The notes below the pieces were generated by a model. The model saw only the letters and a program-made list of their open reading frames with translations, was not told the origin of the DNA and did no database searches. 64,000 nt of DNA from Ophiosphaerella korrae (lineage: Eukaryota > Ascomycota > Dothideomycetes > Pleosporales > Phaeosphaeriaceae), in NCBI GenBank assembly GCA_028456385.1, contig JALNQF010000031.1:124001-188000 (forward strand), in the 5' to 3' direction. This document shows, in pieces, positions 1 to 15,847 of the stretch. The number at the start of each line of letters is the position of its first letter. Position 1 is the stretch's first letter. The translations under genes were made by a program, and so were the position numbers.

Positions 1-1915
1 CCATAGACGGTAAGATGATACCTGCTGGTATCTGTAGACCGAATGTGAAACTTGCAAGAATGATACCGAGACCTGCAGAGACGAGGAGCAAAGCCACAAC
101 ACCAGTATTCGCTTTGCCTGATTTACAGAGCCCGAGAGTGTCCTCAGTAAGGTCGGCGCATTCCGCGAAGAGAATATGAACCAATTCCGAAGTTTGCGCG
201 CGCATGAACTTGACGGGGTAATTGATGACAGCTGTAATTCCAGACACGATTACGACTTCAGCCACTGGGCCTTTGAGATAGGTCCGATTCTTGCGCCATT
301 CCGCAACGCCCATGTTTAGCTTGATGAAAAGGCCTCCAAACAAGCCACCGAGGATTCCGAGGAAAGCAAAGGGCACCAATTCGAAATCATGCCAACCGCT
401 GTGGTAGGTGACCTGAAAAAGAACGAGTTCGCCAGTTCGGAAAGGATTGCAAGCTTGTAATGTGACTGCTGCGACCATGGCACAGACAAAGCTACTCCAC
501 ATTGTTTTATCTGGGAAGTAGTATGACAGCTGTTCGAGACTGAATAATACGCCGCCAACGGGTGCGCCGAAGGCCACTGATATTCCTGCTGCCGCTGCTG
601 CAGAGAGAACTTCCCTCTTACGTGCTAAGAATTGTCAATAGTGTTAAACGCAATTAATATTGGAGCCTACCTTCATTGCCATTGACGTGACTAAAGAGCT
701 TCATGAAAAGATTTGCTGAGCAACAAGCAACATGAACAAGCGGGCCTTCTTTACCAAGCCAGAGGCCGGATGCAACTGCAAGACACTAAATCTGTCAGCG
801 TGGGTAACAGCACATGTCGGAAATCTCTTACCAAGCCAAGGGTCTTCGTAACCAGAGTCCAACCGCCTAAGAAGTGCCTTATGACAAAACCTCCCAGCAC
901 AGTCTTGATCTCGGGTATACCGCTATGCTTCGCGTACGGAGAGAATTCGCGAACCAAAAGGCTGGCACAGGCGGCAAAGAGTATCTATCTCTCGTCAGCA
1001 CCACGTTCTTTTGTGCACAGCGGTTCACCTACCGAAAACAAAACGAAGAAAATATACTCAACGATCCACTTCCCACCAACAGGTCCAATACCCATGGCGT
1101 TACCCCACGGGTGCCAATCATGACACTCGGAAAGCTCTGAGTAGCCCCAACAGCAGAAGCTCTTGTTGAGGTAGAACTGTCCGTCCCCATCTACGTTGCT
1201 GCAGTAGCCTGTCTTCAGATCGCCGAGCCAGTCGCTCGCAACATCGATAAAGGCAGCGATAGCACCACTCAGTATACCAGCAGCGACCAGAATGACCCAG
1301 ACTTGGCTTGCGTCGGCAAGTTGTTTTATATGGCCAAGAATGCCGCTTGCGCTCGAATACAAGTATCGTAACCTCTGCCGCTCCTTTGCGTACTCGAAGA
1401 TCCAATCAATGGCTGTGAGATCGTCGTAGCCCACTCGCCGCCCGGGGCCCTCAACGTACCAGTCTAATCCGGTGGCATCTTTGGTGTCGTGGAACTGCTC
1501 GCCGGCGTCGGCTGGAGTGTCGAGATAGTTCAAGATAAGCTCTGTGGAGTCGTTGGCGCTGCTTGAACCGTTGCGGAGCTGCTGGAGGCGAGAATTTGGT
1601 GTCTTTGGAAAAGGAGAGGTGCGATTGCTTGATATTCCGAGGGGCGAGGAGAGGAATCGTGGCAAGCCAAAGGAGGAAGTTGTGGGCTTTGGTTTGCGCT
1701 TGAAGGATATTCTGGATTTGCGTGAGCTGGGCTAGTGTGCTTGGAGTTCGTATCGCATACTGCTCGGGCAAGTCGTGATCCAGCGGATCATCCGCTAGCA
1801 ATGCCTCCTCGTCGCTGTGGTCATCTTGGATCATTGGCTGCTTTCCGTTTGATATGCGACTCGACGATGCTTCGGCCCGTCCGAACTGGGGCTGTTTTGA
1901 GGGCGACCTGGACAT
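1..1915 (-). CDS. CLC-type chloride channel/transporter, 5' part (runs off the left edge)
   Basis: Membrane chloride channel or Cl-/H+ exchanger of the eukaryotic CLC family, probably Gef1/ClC-3-like and so endomembrane. Exons as I read them: 1761-1915, 1033-1711, 832-984, 671-785 and 1-624 (open at the edge). The N-terminus is soluble and Ser/acidic-rich. A conserved block [20 protein letters not shown] follows, then the first helices. Signature motifs are visible: [14 protein letters not shown] (chloride-binding Ser), GKEGPLVH with the gating Glu, and [18 protein letters not shown]. The last residues seen are the [14 protein letters not shown] motif. The remaining helices and any CBS domains lie outside the window. 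The start at 1915 is the first Met of a good coding frame. Intron 1 has two in-frame acceptors 15 nt apart. The family call is very secure; the exact subfamily is inferred. Confidence 0.93.
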
Positions 1916-5425
<3,510 letters not shown>

Positions 5426-6576
5426 GAAAAGCGGGTTCTTGTCTGATAGCTTCGCTCTCAATGCTTGTAATCGAGCATCTCTTTGTAGTCCAATGACTGA
5501 CGAGTTGTGATAGTCATGAATCCTTATGTAGATGCACTCAAAATATACCTAGGTAGCTTAGTGTAGGATCGGATCGGATCGGTCAATGGAGTTTGGGTCC
5601 CAATCATTGCTACTTCTCCTGGAGATGTGTGATGTTGCTTGATTGTGAGCTACTTTGAGTATTGATAGTGTGACCTACTGTGACCTACTGTGACTTACTG
5701 TGACACGGTGGGATGCGATGTCGTTTTCAAGGACAATCTAACAGATCTAGAAGGATAGGGTACTCAGCACTCAGTACTCATGAACAGCCTGTAAGCAGTA
5801 CCGGTAGACTAGACAGACTGTAAGAGTCGGATGAATCGGATCGCCGCGGAGGAGCCAAGTTAGGTTTAAACTGTGGCTGCGTGGCTGATGACATGGTGCG
5901 CAAAATGGCCTTAGCTTTATCTGAGGGGACGTTGGACTAACGTCACCTCCAAGGAGGGTCGCGAATCCGTGGCAAGACAGAAAGGGCGCACAACCCTGCT
6001 AGTAAGCATTCAGAGCTGCACGACATTTCTAAACTGCTGCCAGCAAGTCAAAATGCCTCAGCCTTATCATCTCATGGTTTTGTGAGGCTTCAAAGCTTCG
6101 AGTCCTTTCATTGTCCTTCCATCCCTAGTCTACAGCCAATAGAGCTGCATCTCAACCGTCGGGAAGGAACCGTCGTCCGTCCGCGCCCGCCGTCAACGCT
6201 CGCTTCCCCTCATGTGAAGATATTGAAGGATGTCATTTTGCCACATGTAAGAAGGCACCTTCTTGAGAACACCGTAGCGCAATTAGTCCCTGGCGCGTGT
6301 CGGATTTCTATTACCATTCCCCTCTCCTCTGTGTAACACCTATTCCTCCTTCCCCTACAATACATGTGCACTCCCCAATGCACCAACTGGCAGCGTTTAC
6401 GGGCGCTGTAGTTCGGCAGCCGTAGTTCATCTTCAGCCACTGACGATATTCCTCGCCCAACAGACCCTAACGCCTTCGATAATTCTTTACAGGTAACCAG
6501 CCACGCAGCCGCAACCCATCGGTCCTCGCGATCCATCTTGTCGTCTTCTACCTCAGCCCATCGCCCATACGCTACA
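5426..6576. other. intergenic, katG 3' region and promoter of the next gene
   Basis: About 1.15 kb without a supported gene. It contains a (GGATC)3 run at 5566-5580 and a four-unit 10-bp tandem repeat at 5669-5706. The segment 6380-6576 is probably 5' UTR of the downstream gene. Confidence 0.5.
5669..5706. repeat. 10-bp tandem repeat, about 4 copies
   Basis: Unit TGTGACCTAC repeated almost exactly, with one C-to-T change in the third copy and a diverged fourth. It lies about 250 bp beyond the katG stop. No function is evident. Confidence 0.85.
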
Positions 6577-8772
6577 ATGACGACCCAGGCGACCATCACC
6601 TTCGCCCAGATGGGTGTGCAGCCACCTGTCTATGTAGTCACATCTTTGAGTGACCCACCATGGGAGGTCCGTGAGATGATTGTCGACGCAGAACGGACAT
6701 CACCTGGCAATCTTGTTTTTGTGCAACATTTTGAAGATGTCAAGGAAGGTAGCTACCAGTACAAGATTCGTGTTGGGGACGGCCACTGGATCGTGGACGG
6801 ATCAAAAGACTCAGGTACGTGATGCCAACTTGCATGATTTTATCGACATACTTACGCCTTATAGCTACAGATGAGCATGGGAATCGCAATAATATCATCC
6901 ACGTCAAAGCCGCCAATGACTCTGAACTACCAAAGTCTGGATCGAGTACTACCAAAGAGAAGCAGCGGGATCCTCAGTCACAAGACAAAACCTCGCTGGT
7001 CCTAGAGGATCTCAGCAAAGACGATGCCCCATGTGCAAGCGATGCTGCTCAATCGCCCGGCATTTCGGGGCCGTCTGTCGGTTCAAAGGAGGCTACAGAG
7101 AACAATTCGGAGCATGCATCCGACGCCCGACCAGACTTGGATACGGGAACAAAAGAGGCTCCAGTGGCAACTAAGTCGGTCAAACTGCCTGATGTGCCTC
7201 AGCACATTGCGGAAAAGACTGACAACCAGTCCGTTCATGGCGATGATGTTAGTGACGATGCAAACGCCACAAAAAAGGCAACGCAAGGTCTGGAAGCTGC
7301 AGATACGTTGCCTGGCCAGCTCGCAATTGGGTCCGAGGACCATGAAGGGTCTGAGGAGGATCAATCTCACTCCGAAGGTTTCGCAACCACGCCATCAGAT
7401 TCAGGCGAACTACTCAATAATGATGAGCTGGTCCATAAGTTGCTGATGGCCCATGAAATTGATACACGCGAACCCTATAGCGAGCTCAACGGTGGGAATC
7501 TTCTCTCTCATGAGTTGGGGCCAGAGGAGCAAGATGACAAAGATTTGGACGAGCTTGATGCAGCTCCACTTCTCCCACATGAGACAGGTCTCTCGAATCG
7601 TGAGACTGCGGCCAATAAGAATATTGTGGACAGTAGCGAATCAGAGCCACAACATTCTGTGTACGACGATGACGATAGCGGCGATTACAATGAAGAGCCT
7701 GATACCCCCCTACTACCCCATGAACGCGATTTTGCGATCATTGGCCATTCGAGCTCCGAGGACGGTTCTTTTGCGCTGCCTAAACAGCCGACGTTCGGAT
7801 ATGACACTGAGAATGCTAGAGATCTGTTCGGTAAACCATTGATTTTCAGGACAAGAACGAACAGTAGCACACTCCCACATAGATTGCCCCGATCTGACGC
7901 AGATGACGAGAATCTGTCGGACCCTTCCCTGGAACGTTTTCCTACAAATCGTGAGCAAATCTTAGAGCGTGTAGCAACAATTAGTCTTCATCTTCCGGAG
8001 GATCAGACAATGGAGGAGGCGGTCCATTCTCCGGTTATGTCCGTCTTTTCGCAGGCATGCTCTTCAGTCGACCTAGCACCAGTTAAATCATATTCGTCGC
8101 TAGCATCTGTCCCGGAAGTGGTAGACTCAGACGAAGAAGACGAAGATCGCACAGATATGGATAGTCTTCCTTCACCTTTAATCATGCATTTGGGCAGCGC
8201 TGCCACCGATTTTGCTCATGAGCCCCATCGCACGCCAATGCCTAGCGACAGCAAGCGCCTTGAACTTAGCGAGGGCAACACAGCTCAAACGCCATCTGCT
8301 CCTGAAGCGTCTTCTCGCGAAGCAGAAAATCTTGGTAAGAGCGATGGTGTAGAGGGGATTAATTTCAACAAATTGCAAAAAGACATCGCAACGCCGAGTA
8401 GCCTTCTGAATATTAGCTTACCTGAAACAGGGAGCGCTTCTACCAGCAATGATAATGCAGCCCTCAGATCTGAATCGCAAACTGGAAAAGGTCTAGTGTC
8501 AGAAGAGAAAGATTCTCAGACTAGTCCGTCTGCCACAACTAATTCGCCTGTGCCAGGGGCGATAATACGGAACAGGTGAGTAACCATCTTTTCATACAAT
8601 CTTGCATCACCGAAGGCAGTTGACACAGAATGTCAACTGGCCGATTACATTTCTTTTCTTCCAATAGCACACAAATAACTTCGGAACATGAACACTGACA
8701 CAAGATACCAGTGTGATGGTTGTTGGCGCTGGTATCGCCTTTGCAGCATACTACGTCTTTGGGTCGGTATAA
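6577..8772 (+). CDS. tail-anchored protein with N-terminal glycogen-binding-like (AMPK1_CBM/CBM48-type) domain
   Basis: Exons: 6577-6814, 6865-8575 and 8712-8772. Residues 15-95 match the AMPK-beta type carbohydrate-binding fold, with QYKIRVGDGHWIVDGSK followed by the conserved DEHGNRNNIIHV strand. The long middle is acidic, Ser-rich and probably disordered. It carries four LLxHE-type motifs (LLMAHE, LLSHE, LLPHE twice) between 7437 and 7727. The last exon is short and encodes a hydrophobic helix, VMVVGAGIAFAAYYVF, two residues before the stop, so the protein appears tail-anchored. The final intron (8576-8711) was placed because only the GATACCAG acceptor gives this helix in frame. The domain resembles yeast Mdg1/Crp1 and AMPK beta subunits. 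The role is not known; linking glycogen or a kinase complex to a membrane is my inference. A start at 6538 is also possible. Confidence 0.85.
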
Positions 8773-9014
8773 ATGCGTTGATATTGGGGTGGAAATTAGA
8801 AACGGAAATGCGAAGATTGACAAGTTGTACGGTACATCAGATGATCGCACAACAGGGCGGATCCTAGATATCTACCCGCACTGGTACGAGAGTGGCGGTT
8901 AATGACATGCTGCACTTTAAGTATCAATACGACGAAATATTGAAAATCTTGAATTATTTTGGTCTATGCTAACTTTACAACTCGCTAAACCTAACCGAAC
9001 TAACACGCTCAGAT

Positions 9015-9647
9015 TCAGCACCTCCTCCATTCGACCTTCCAGCTTGCGTGCTTGAAGTCATAGTATCCATAGTCACCCTGCACCACGGGCCTGAAGTTAA
9101 CGTTCAAGATACCTGGTCCACTATCATCGGTACTGCACTTCGACCATTTAAGGTCTTCAGTGCTTGAGCGCACGGTAAGATAATCTCTGATTTCCGGTCC
9201 AGCGCATGTGATGCTGCCGGTCAAAACACCCTATTAATAACATCAGTATGTGTAATTGCTCTCGATTTTTGACCAACTTACAGTGTTACTAGCATTCTCA
9301 CTCCAGAACACAGTTGTGTAGGTATCCAGTCTGCTGTTTCCCCTCAGGTTTACATCGCCTTCATATGTAATTTCTCGGACTGCTGCTTGCCATCCTCCAT
9401 TACCACCTCCTGTTTGAAGATGTACCGCGCAGTTGTCCGTGTCAAGGCCCTTGAGCTGGGTGAAGGAGACACCTGCGTTATCACCGAGGTACGCCGAATC
9501 CAATTTGACAGAGCCAGAATTGTTGGGGCAGCCAGTCCCGGAGAAAGTAATGCGTGTGATTCTCGGAGTATCGGGAGGAGCAGCAAAGCTGAGCGCCGGC
9601 AGGGCAAGGAAGAAGAGTGTTGATCGCATAATGACTTGTGCTGACAC
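9015..9647 (-). CDS. small secreted DUF4360-like protein
   Basis: Exons 9282-9647 and 9015-9230, separated by a 51-bp intron (9231-9281) with a clean GTAAGT donor. The Met at 9629 gives the better signal peptide, MRSTLFFLALPALSFAAP; 9647 is the upstream alternative. The mature protein begins with an ITRITFSGTGCP strand, has two further internal cysteines plus a C-terminal WRRC, and shows the alternating beta pattern of fungal DUF4360 secreted proteins. There is no membrane segment or catalytic motif. Function is unknown; such small cysteine-containing secreted proteins are often considered effector candidates, but the sequence does not establish that. Confidence 0.85.
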
Positions 9648-10748
9648 GGAGTTTGAAGAACAGTGGAAGTGGCTTGATTTTAATGCGATTATTCGCGCCG
9701 AATAGTCAGACGAGATATTGATATCCTCAATAATGTCGGCTCAACCACCAGGGCCCCCCTTTCTTATATACACTAGGATACGAAGTTTGTCTCCGCTGGA
9801 CAGGGTCATTGCGATTCTGTGCATCCAGGGCACGCAGGGACGAGATCGACCGCTGCCACCGTATAGCACTCTGACGTCGATTTAAGCCTTAATATGCAGT
9901 GAGTGCTGCAAGGGCCAAGGACAATTGAAATTCGGTTGGCGCTCGCTCGAGACCGTATTTACCCAGATTAATCCTTCCGCACCCCAGGTTCAACGGCTGG
10001 CGCGCAGCTGCATCGTCGCCAACATCAAATCTCGTTGCTAAATGATGGTCCCTATTTTTGGCTTCCCCGCAATATTGTCAAGCAAGGGGTAAAGGGCTTC
10101 TGGAAGGCAGAAGCCTTCTGGGCAGGTGATCGACGGGTTTAAAACCTGCCGTTTCCGATGGTTGAACGCATGTCCAGATGAGAGTGGATCGTCATGTATA
10201 TGATGAAACTTCGTATTCTCAATCTCTGAGTGGTCTCGCCACTGTTATGTGATCTGTTGTCAGGCGTCTGTACGGGCCTTGGCTGTGTTGATGTTTGGTT
10301 GTTGAGCTAGGGAATGTGTACGTTGGGTGGCTGTCAGTACAGAGTCTTCGCCCTAGAACATGCATAGCGATACTATTGACATGGTATATTTATGAGGATG
10401 TAGAAATAGTCTTGATTGCGTCTCTGTGGGCTAACATAGCCGTAGGAAAAGTTTGACATTTTTTGTTAGTGGTTGGTGGAATTGGCTTATTTGATCCCAA
10501 GGGTATTGTTTTTGGTCCAAGATTTACTATCGCGATTTGGCAGCATCCATAATGACAGTGGTACCCCGTACATCCGGTTTCGTTAGTAACTAGTAGCAGC
10601 TCGTCTTGTGGCGAGTGAAGCCCCCTCATCCAACTTGATTCATGTTTTGTATTATTTTCATGAAATGTCTTCATTTCGGTGGTGTTCTTGCGCTTGCGGT
10701 CGTCTTTCTTCCCCCTAATTGTGTGTTCTTTATCTTAGTTTCATCTAC
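9648..10748. other. intergenic, nothing recognisable
   Basis: About 1.1 kb upstream of the DUF4360 gene and downstream of the rhodopsin-fold gene. Only short, low-quality reading frames are present. No repeat or RNA gene was supported. Confidence 0.5.
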
Positions 10749-12150
10749 CTAATCGTCACTATCAGAACCCTCATTATAAAAGCTGTACCCGCTTCCTTTA
10801 GATTTCTTATCATCATGAGAGTCTTCTTGGGTCGATAAATGCGATACTTTCCAACTCTCACGGTACTCCACAAAATCCGGTAGTTGAGATGGCGTTGAAG
10901 GTCCGCATGTTGAGAATCCCTTCCAAACATGCTTGATTAGTGGATGAAGAGAGGGTAACGACGCCGCCAAGATGCCAACATCAACTTCTATCTGAGACCA
11001 GATGGGGACCCATGCCCACATCCTGGGGCTTATTGTTAGCCATGTTTAGAGAAAACGCTGGAGAGAAAACAGCATACCAACTCGAATCACCCTTCTGCCA
11101 GGACTTGTCCATTGAAACAGGGCTTCCAGCCATAGCAATTTCACAGAGGCGCATCGTGCTTGCTATTACCGGAATGAGGCCGATGGAAAAGATGATTGCA
11201 AGAGCAGCTGAACTCAATGTTAGTGATTGGTGCGCAGAATCGCTGGTCAACTCACTCTGCTGTTTCTTGTTGAACTTCATCAGTGGCAACAATGGCAATG
11301 GAAAGAGCAATAATACTACATCTGTGCCCACGTTGATCGCTGCTGAGGCTTGCGTAAAGAGCGCGCCGTCGATACAGCCCTCTGGCTGTTTCTGGACATC
11401 CCATATCCTTGATATAGGTATGCAGGCCAGTAACTGCGCCTATGTTGCGTTCAGTAAAAGCTTTACTTTCAACGATAAATTTTAACTGACAAAGAAACTG
11501 GCCACTGTGAATGCAGTCATCATGCCAGCAGTGATCCAAACAGCTGGAGCTTGTACAATCCACGGAAGGCCTTGTCGTTTATGTCCAATTCGATAATACA
11601 GAGCCAGAATGCTCATTTTCACAGCCCTACCGCAATAACTGGTCAGTATCTCTCTCCTTAAGTAACATTAATTAAAGCTCACCAATTAGCAATAAAATAC
11701 ACAAGCATATTTATCCATGTGTACTTTGTTGGTTAGTACGGCACATCCATGCTGGCTTTTGAACTCGCTCACCATCAACATCTTATCGAAGTCCTTAACA
11801 TGTAACACATTAGCATGCTTTCCGCGACCATATTGGACTTGTAGGATAATGGTCTCTGTTTGTGCGCCTCCAAGTACCTTCGTTCAGTCAGCACGTCGAT
11901 CTCAAATTATTTCCAACCACGAACACACGTACCACTGCCACGGCAATAAACAGATCATCCAGCCCCAATTTCTTGACTAGGCATGCACGTGTAACGAAGC
12001 TTTTTATAATCAAAAACCATTGCGAAAGAGATGTTGCACTACTCACCGAAGCGCCACAACGACTACCGCAACCGCATACTGTGCAAGGCTGAGACGATTA
12101 AACAACGCCCCCAAGTCATACCCCTGCGATATCTCGATGATATGTCCCAT
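10749..12150 (-). CDS. PTH11-like integral membrane protein (fungal rhodopsin-fold domain)
   Basis: Eight exons: 12047-12150, 11933-11999, 11773-11877, 11683-11723, 11491-11626, 11256-11439, 11078-11207 and 10749-11022. Splicing gives one continuous seven-helix protein. Family landmarks appear in order: VTRACLVKKLGLDD at the end of helix 1 with the typical Asp pair, VLGGAQTETIILQVQYGRGKH, KMSILALYYRI in helix 3, the CIPISRIWD segment, a Cys plus INVGTDVVLLLFPLPLL helix, and IWSQIEVDVGILAASLPSL in helix 7. The C-terminal tail is Ser/Asp-rich and ends EGSDSDD. Relatives include PTH11, a surface-sensing receptor of Magnaporthe; a sensory role here is inference. The seven introns are 47-56 bp, and one exon has only 41 nt. 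Exon 1 ends and some acceptors were chosen to preserve frame. Confidence 0.88.
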
Positions 12151-13716
12151 GAGCCTTCAAATCCACACTCTTTCTCGCAGTCCCGTTTGAGAATGCGGAC
12201 CTTGCAAAGATAACATGAGGTCTTCTAACCAAGTGAATGTATGTACGATGAGCGTCTAGGCTTAAACGACCGAACAACGAATAAAAATTACCAACTCAAA
12301 ATAGAAAGAGAGCATTGGGAGTCTAGACCTGCAAACTGGAGTCTACACAACTAGTTATATACGTACCTAGCCAACTGACAAAGATGTCACTCGTTGCAGC
12401 GTATATGGCGGTCTCAATGCGCTATCTGCTGCATACAAAGTTTAAAGACGTGAGCATGATGCAAGCACTGCCGCCGAACGCGTTTGAAACTTCTGGAATC
12501 TTAACCAAGAAGATACATCCTAGTGGTCCACGCTGTGGTGCGGATACCTCTTACGCTATCGTGCGGCATACTGTGTTACATCCGGGTTTTCGGAACCTGA
12601 TCTCAATCCACAAACCCGAATCAATACCTAAGTGCCTAACCCACAACCGGTAGTCCTTGCGGGTAGATCGCGGGATGTGGGGTGTGGTTCAGTTGTCGGA
12701 GAATAAATCGGGATGGGTGCGCAGCTATTTGTGGCTGGTAGAGCGAGCATGCGAATATTTCATCCTGGTACACTGCAAAGCCAAGAATGCATGAAGTTAC
12801 TTCCTCCAGGTCACTAGCATGGTATACCATAATAGTATCAGGAATCAAAACAGAGGAGGCTGAGGAGAAAGCGCTGTGAGTGAGACATTAGGTGAGTGCG
12901 AAGCAATGTGAGATTGGGATGGCATCCGATCTCCAAACATGATAGATTGAGTAGTGTCGGACAGTGGAGATACCGGTACCTTCCAGTTGTGCTTTGCCTA
13001 GTGTTCATGAGGCGTAGTAGCCTGTCTAAGTTACCTATGGGGAACCTCGGTATCATCACGACATGAAGGGGCATGTATGTTTCTAGAAATTGTAATTCCG
13101 ACAAAGCTGAGTCATGATGACGCGGCTGCGTAACGATATGAATCCAGAGTTATAAATATCAACAATAGACTCATATTGACACAAACACTGAACCCTTTTG
13201 GAGCAATAGTGATTTTAGCTCCCGGTAAACTGAAAAAGTGGGAAGATCACTCTCCATTTGTTGATGCTAGATATATAGAATAGATAATATACTACTAAAT
13301 AATTTAACTAGGATCCTTATAGTACTATAGCTATACCTATAGATGATTCGAAAAAGGTGGTAGGTAGCTAATTATCTTCTGGCTGTTACATCCAAGTAGC
13401 CAACGTCCCACTTTTCCAGTTGACTGAGAATTTAGGCCTCCAGGCACGTGTTTATTGTGTCTACATAGGCCAAATAATCTACTGTCATCAGTAGTTATTC
13501 CTCGTCAGCTAAAAATTGGAATTAGAACTTTCCAACAACGATTCAAAACGTATGCTGTAGAGGAAAATATGGTAGTATGCGCACTTACTGGGCAATTCGT
13601 ATCTGGCTCAAGCGTTTGGGGAGATAACTTAGGTACGGTATTTTCCACATGTCCAGTTGACTGACATGTCGTACACTGTTTAACAACAATATATATATAT
13701 ATGTCGATTTCTTCCT
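12151..13716. other. AT-rich intergenic region
   Basis: About 1.6 kb. The segment 13255-13350 is strongly AT-rich, with repeated CTATAG/TATAG words. A (TA)n tract lies at 13689-13702. No intact gene or transposon ORF was found. It separates the membrane protein from the HET gene and may be an eroded repeat. Confidence 0.45.
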
Positions 13717-15847
13717 TCACGTCAATGTCAGAGCCTCCCACCGCCATTCCTTACCCCCACTCAGATCTCGCAAAACCTTCGCAGCGCTTCCACCTAGTTT
13801 CTTTTTCCCTTCACTTACACGCTGCCAACAAACTCCAATCTGCGGGTAACTTGCTTCGCCCACAGCCTCAACCAAAATAAATACAAGGTCACTCATATCA
13901 TACCCGACGTAAATAGCTATAATATCTTTTCTTGTGGAGATCTCCGCTCGATGAAGGTATAGGGACGCTAGTGGTAACTTAGAGAACATTACGGAACCTG
14001 TCCGTCCACGCTTCAGCAAACCACGCATGATCATGCTGTTGATTTCAATCACCGGATAAAACTCCGTATAGTCATCACGATATAGTATATAATCGCTCAA
14101 GGACTTCTTGGTGCCTGAGCGTTGAAAGAGACTTATGGAAATGCCGTCAACGAATTGTGAAGGAAACACACCACGGCGATGTTGGAATATCGGTCGACCT
14201 AGATCTCGTTTATCGCTGCGAGCTTTCAGAGCCGCCCATGTCCAAGAGGGAAAGAGGTCGCAGATGTCATTATTTTGAGACGAAACGTTTTCGTCATAGT
14301 TAGAAGTCCGGTGGATCTTCCAAGCCAGCCCCAACGCAAATGAAGCATTTGGATTGCCTTGCAGTGCATAACGTACGTCATTTAGTGAAGCTGTCAGAAT
14401 ATGACTGGATGATTGTTGGAAAAATATTGGAATACCATAAAAATGTGCAGCGCATAGGGTCGTTCGACGGTCATCCGTGGCCTTGGAAAATGCCTGAAAA
14501 ATGCCTGAAAATGCGTTGAGTATATCCGTACTATATGATAGATCTCTGCGATAATACTCTTCGAGCCGATCATAGATGTCCTCGACTCGAGAGCCAATAC
14601 CAAGCTCTGGAAAAGCTCGGAGAGCTTTGTAACCTGAGTTGTCGGAAGGGATTGTATTTTCGCCCAGATTTTCGAGACGATGCATGCACATGCATTGGAA
14701 ATACATATTTGTGTCTGTGAATACAAGGCGACGACGAGAAAGGAGAGTCTCTTGGTAAGTCCAGCCCCTTGAATTCAATTTCAAAGCTCTTATTTCCTGG
14801 CTTGGGTTTTCCACCGCTATGAACGTATAATCACTGATGATCAGCGTAGGCTGTAGATTGCGTGCTCGAGAGACGCCAGGTAGCCCGTGTTCGGAATTAT
14901 CGTCTGCCGCAGCAATTATAGTTAAGTGAGCACCCTCATATATGTGTGAAACTATACTTAGCAAAATCTAAAAAAGCCTACAGTTTCGAACACAATTAGA
15001 TAAGTATCAACTTACAAATCGTATCCATGTTTCGAATGAGGTGGTGCTTCTCAATTGCATCCTTTTGATCGATACAATATTTGTCGACCCATAGATACCT
15101 CAGCTCTAGCTTTAGGGTAACGACTATCGCGTCAAGAACAACCTGAGGAAGATCATCTGGTAGGATACTGTCGGATGCTTCGGTTCCTGAAGTACTTGTT
15201 CCCCATACGTAGCTCAAGCAGGTATACGGTTCATGCACACCCACACACATGCGCCGCTCTACACAATCAATAAGCCTCCGAGGGCCGACGCGCTCAGTAT
15301 TCAATTCTCCACAAGTTGATCCGTGTCCTATGTCGCAGGATTCAAGCTGTTCTTTCGCTTTTTCAAAATCGGGCGATTTTAGTTCGATTGGTCGACCTAG
15401 CGAAGTCAAATAATCTTCCGCAGCTTCTGGACTTTCATTGAAAGACAGTCCAAACTTTCCCTCTCTGTGACCCGGACTAGTCTTCCTCCGAACGAAGAGC
15501 GATTGCGTAGCAAATAAAGATAGTTCTAAATCAGAGTTGTTGTAGGGAATAGCGAAGTAGGTGGTTGCCCAGTCATTTGTTTGAACATAACGACACCAAA
15601 GACTAAAAGAGCGAGGTTGGCCTAGAACACCTGGTTCGTTACACAGCGCAGGACTCTGCAAGAAACGCAAAAAACCCATACATAAGGGGCAAGATTTGTC
15701 GATCGAGTCTTCGTCAATTATGGCAAGCGGGATAGATTCAGACACTGGTCTTGATGGTTGGTCAATGTAGGATAGGAGCTTAAGATCCTTACATCGTTCA
15801 CAAAACCCTTTGGAGTATGACCGTGAACGCGATAGTTGGCGCTTCAA
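13717..15847 (-). CDS. HET-domain (heterokaryon incompatibility) protein
   Basis: Two exons, 15016-15847 and 13717-14951, joined across a 64-bp intron (14952-15015), give 688 residues. The N-terminus has a CERC...CPLC cysteine pattern. The HET core is clear: YTCLSYVWG, then LPQVVLDAIVVTLKLELRYLWVDKYCIDQ, then IYEGAHLTIIAAADDNSEHGLPG and the SRGWTYQETLLSRRRLVF segment. A long C-terminal region without a recognised domain follows, so this is a HET-only architecture without visible NACHT, WD or ankyrin repeats. HET domains trigger cell death after non-self recognition in filamentous ascomycetes. The partner is unknown. The gene lies in an AT-rich segment but appears intact. It has no premature stop. 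Confidence 0.93.

Noticed and set aside
10390..10674. 94-residue minus-strand frame with CTGYHCHYGCC
   Set aside because: No signal peptide, poor codon pattern and no splice partners; likely chance.
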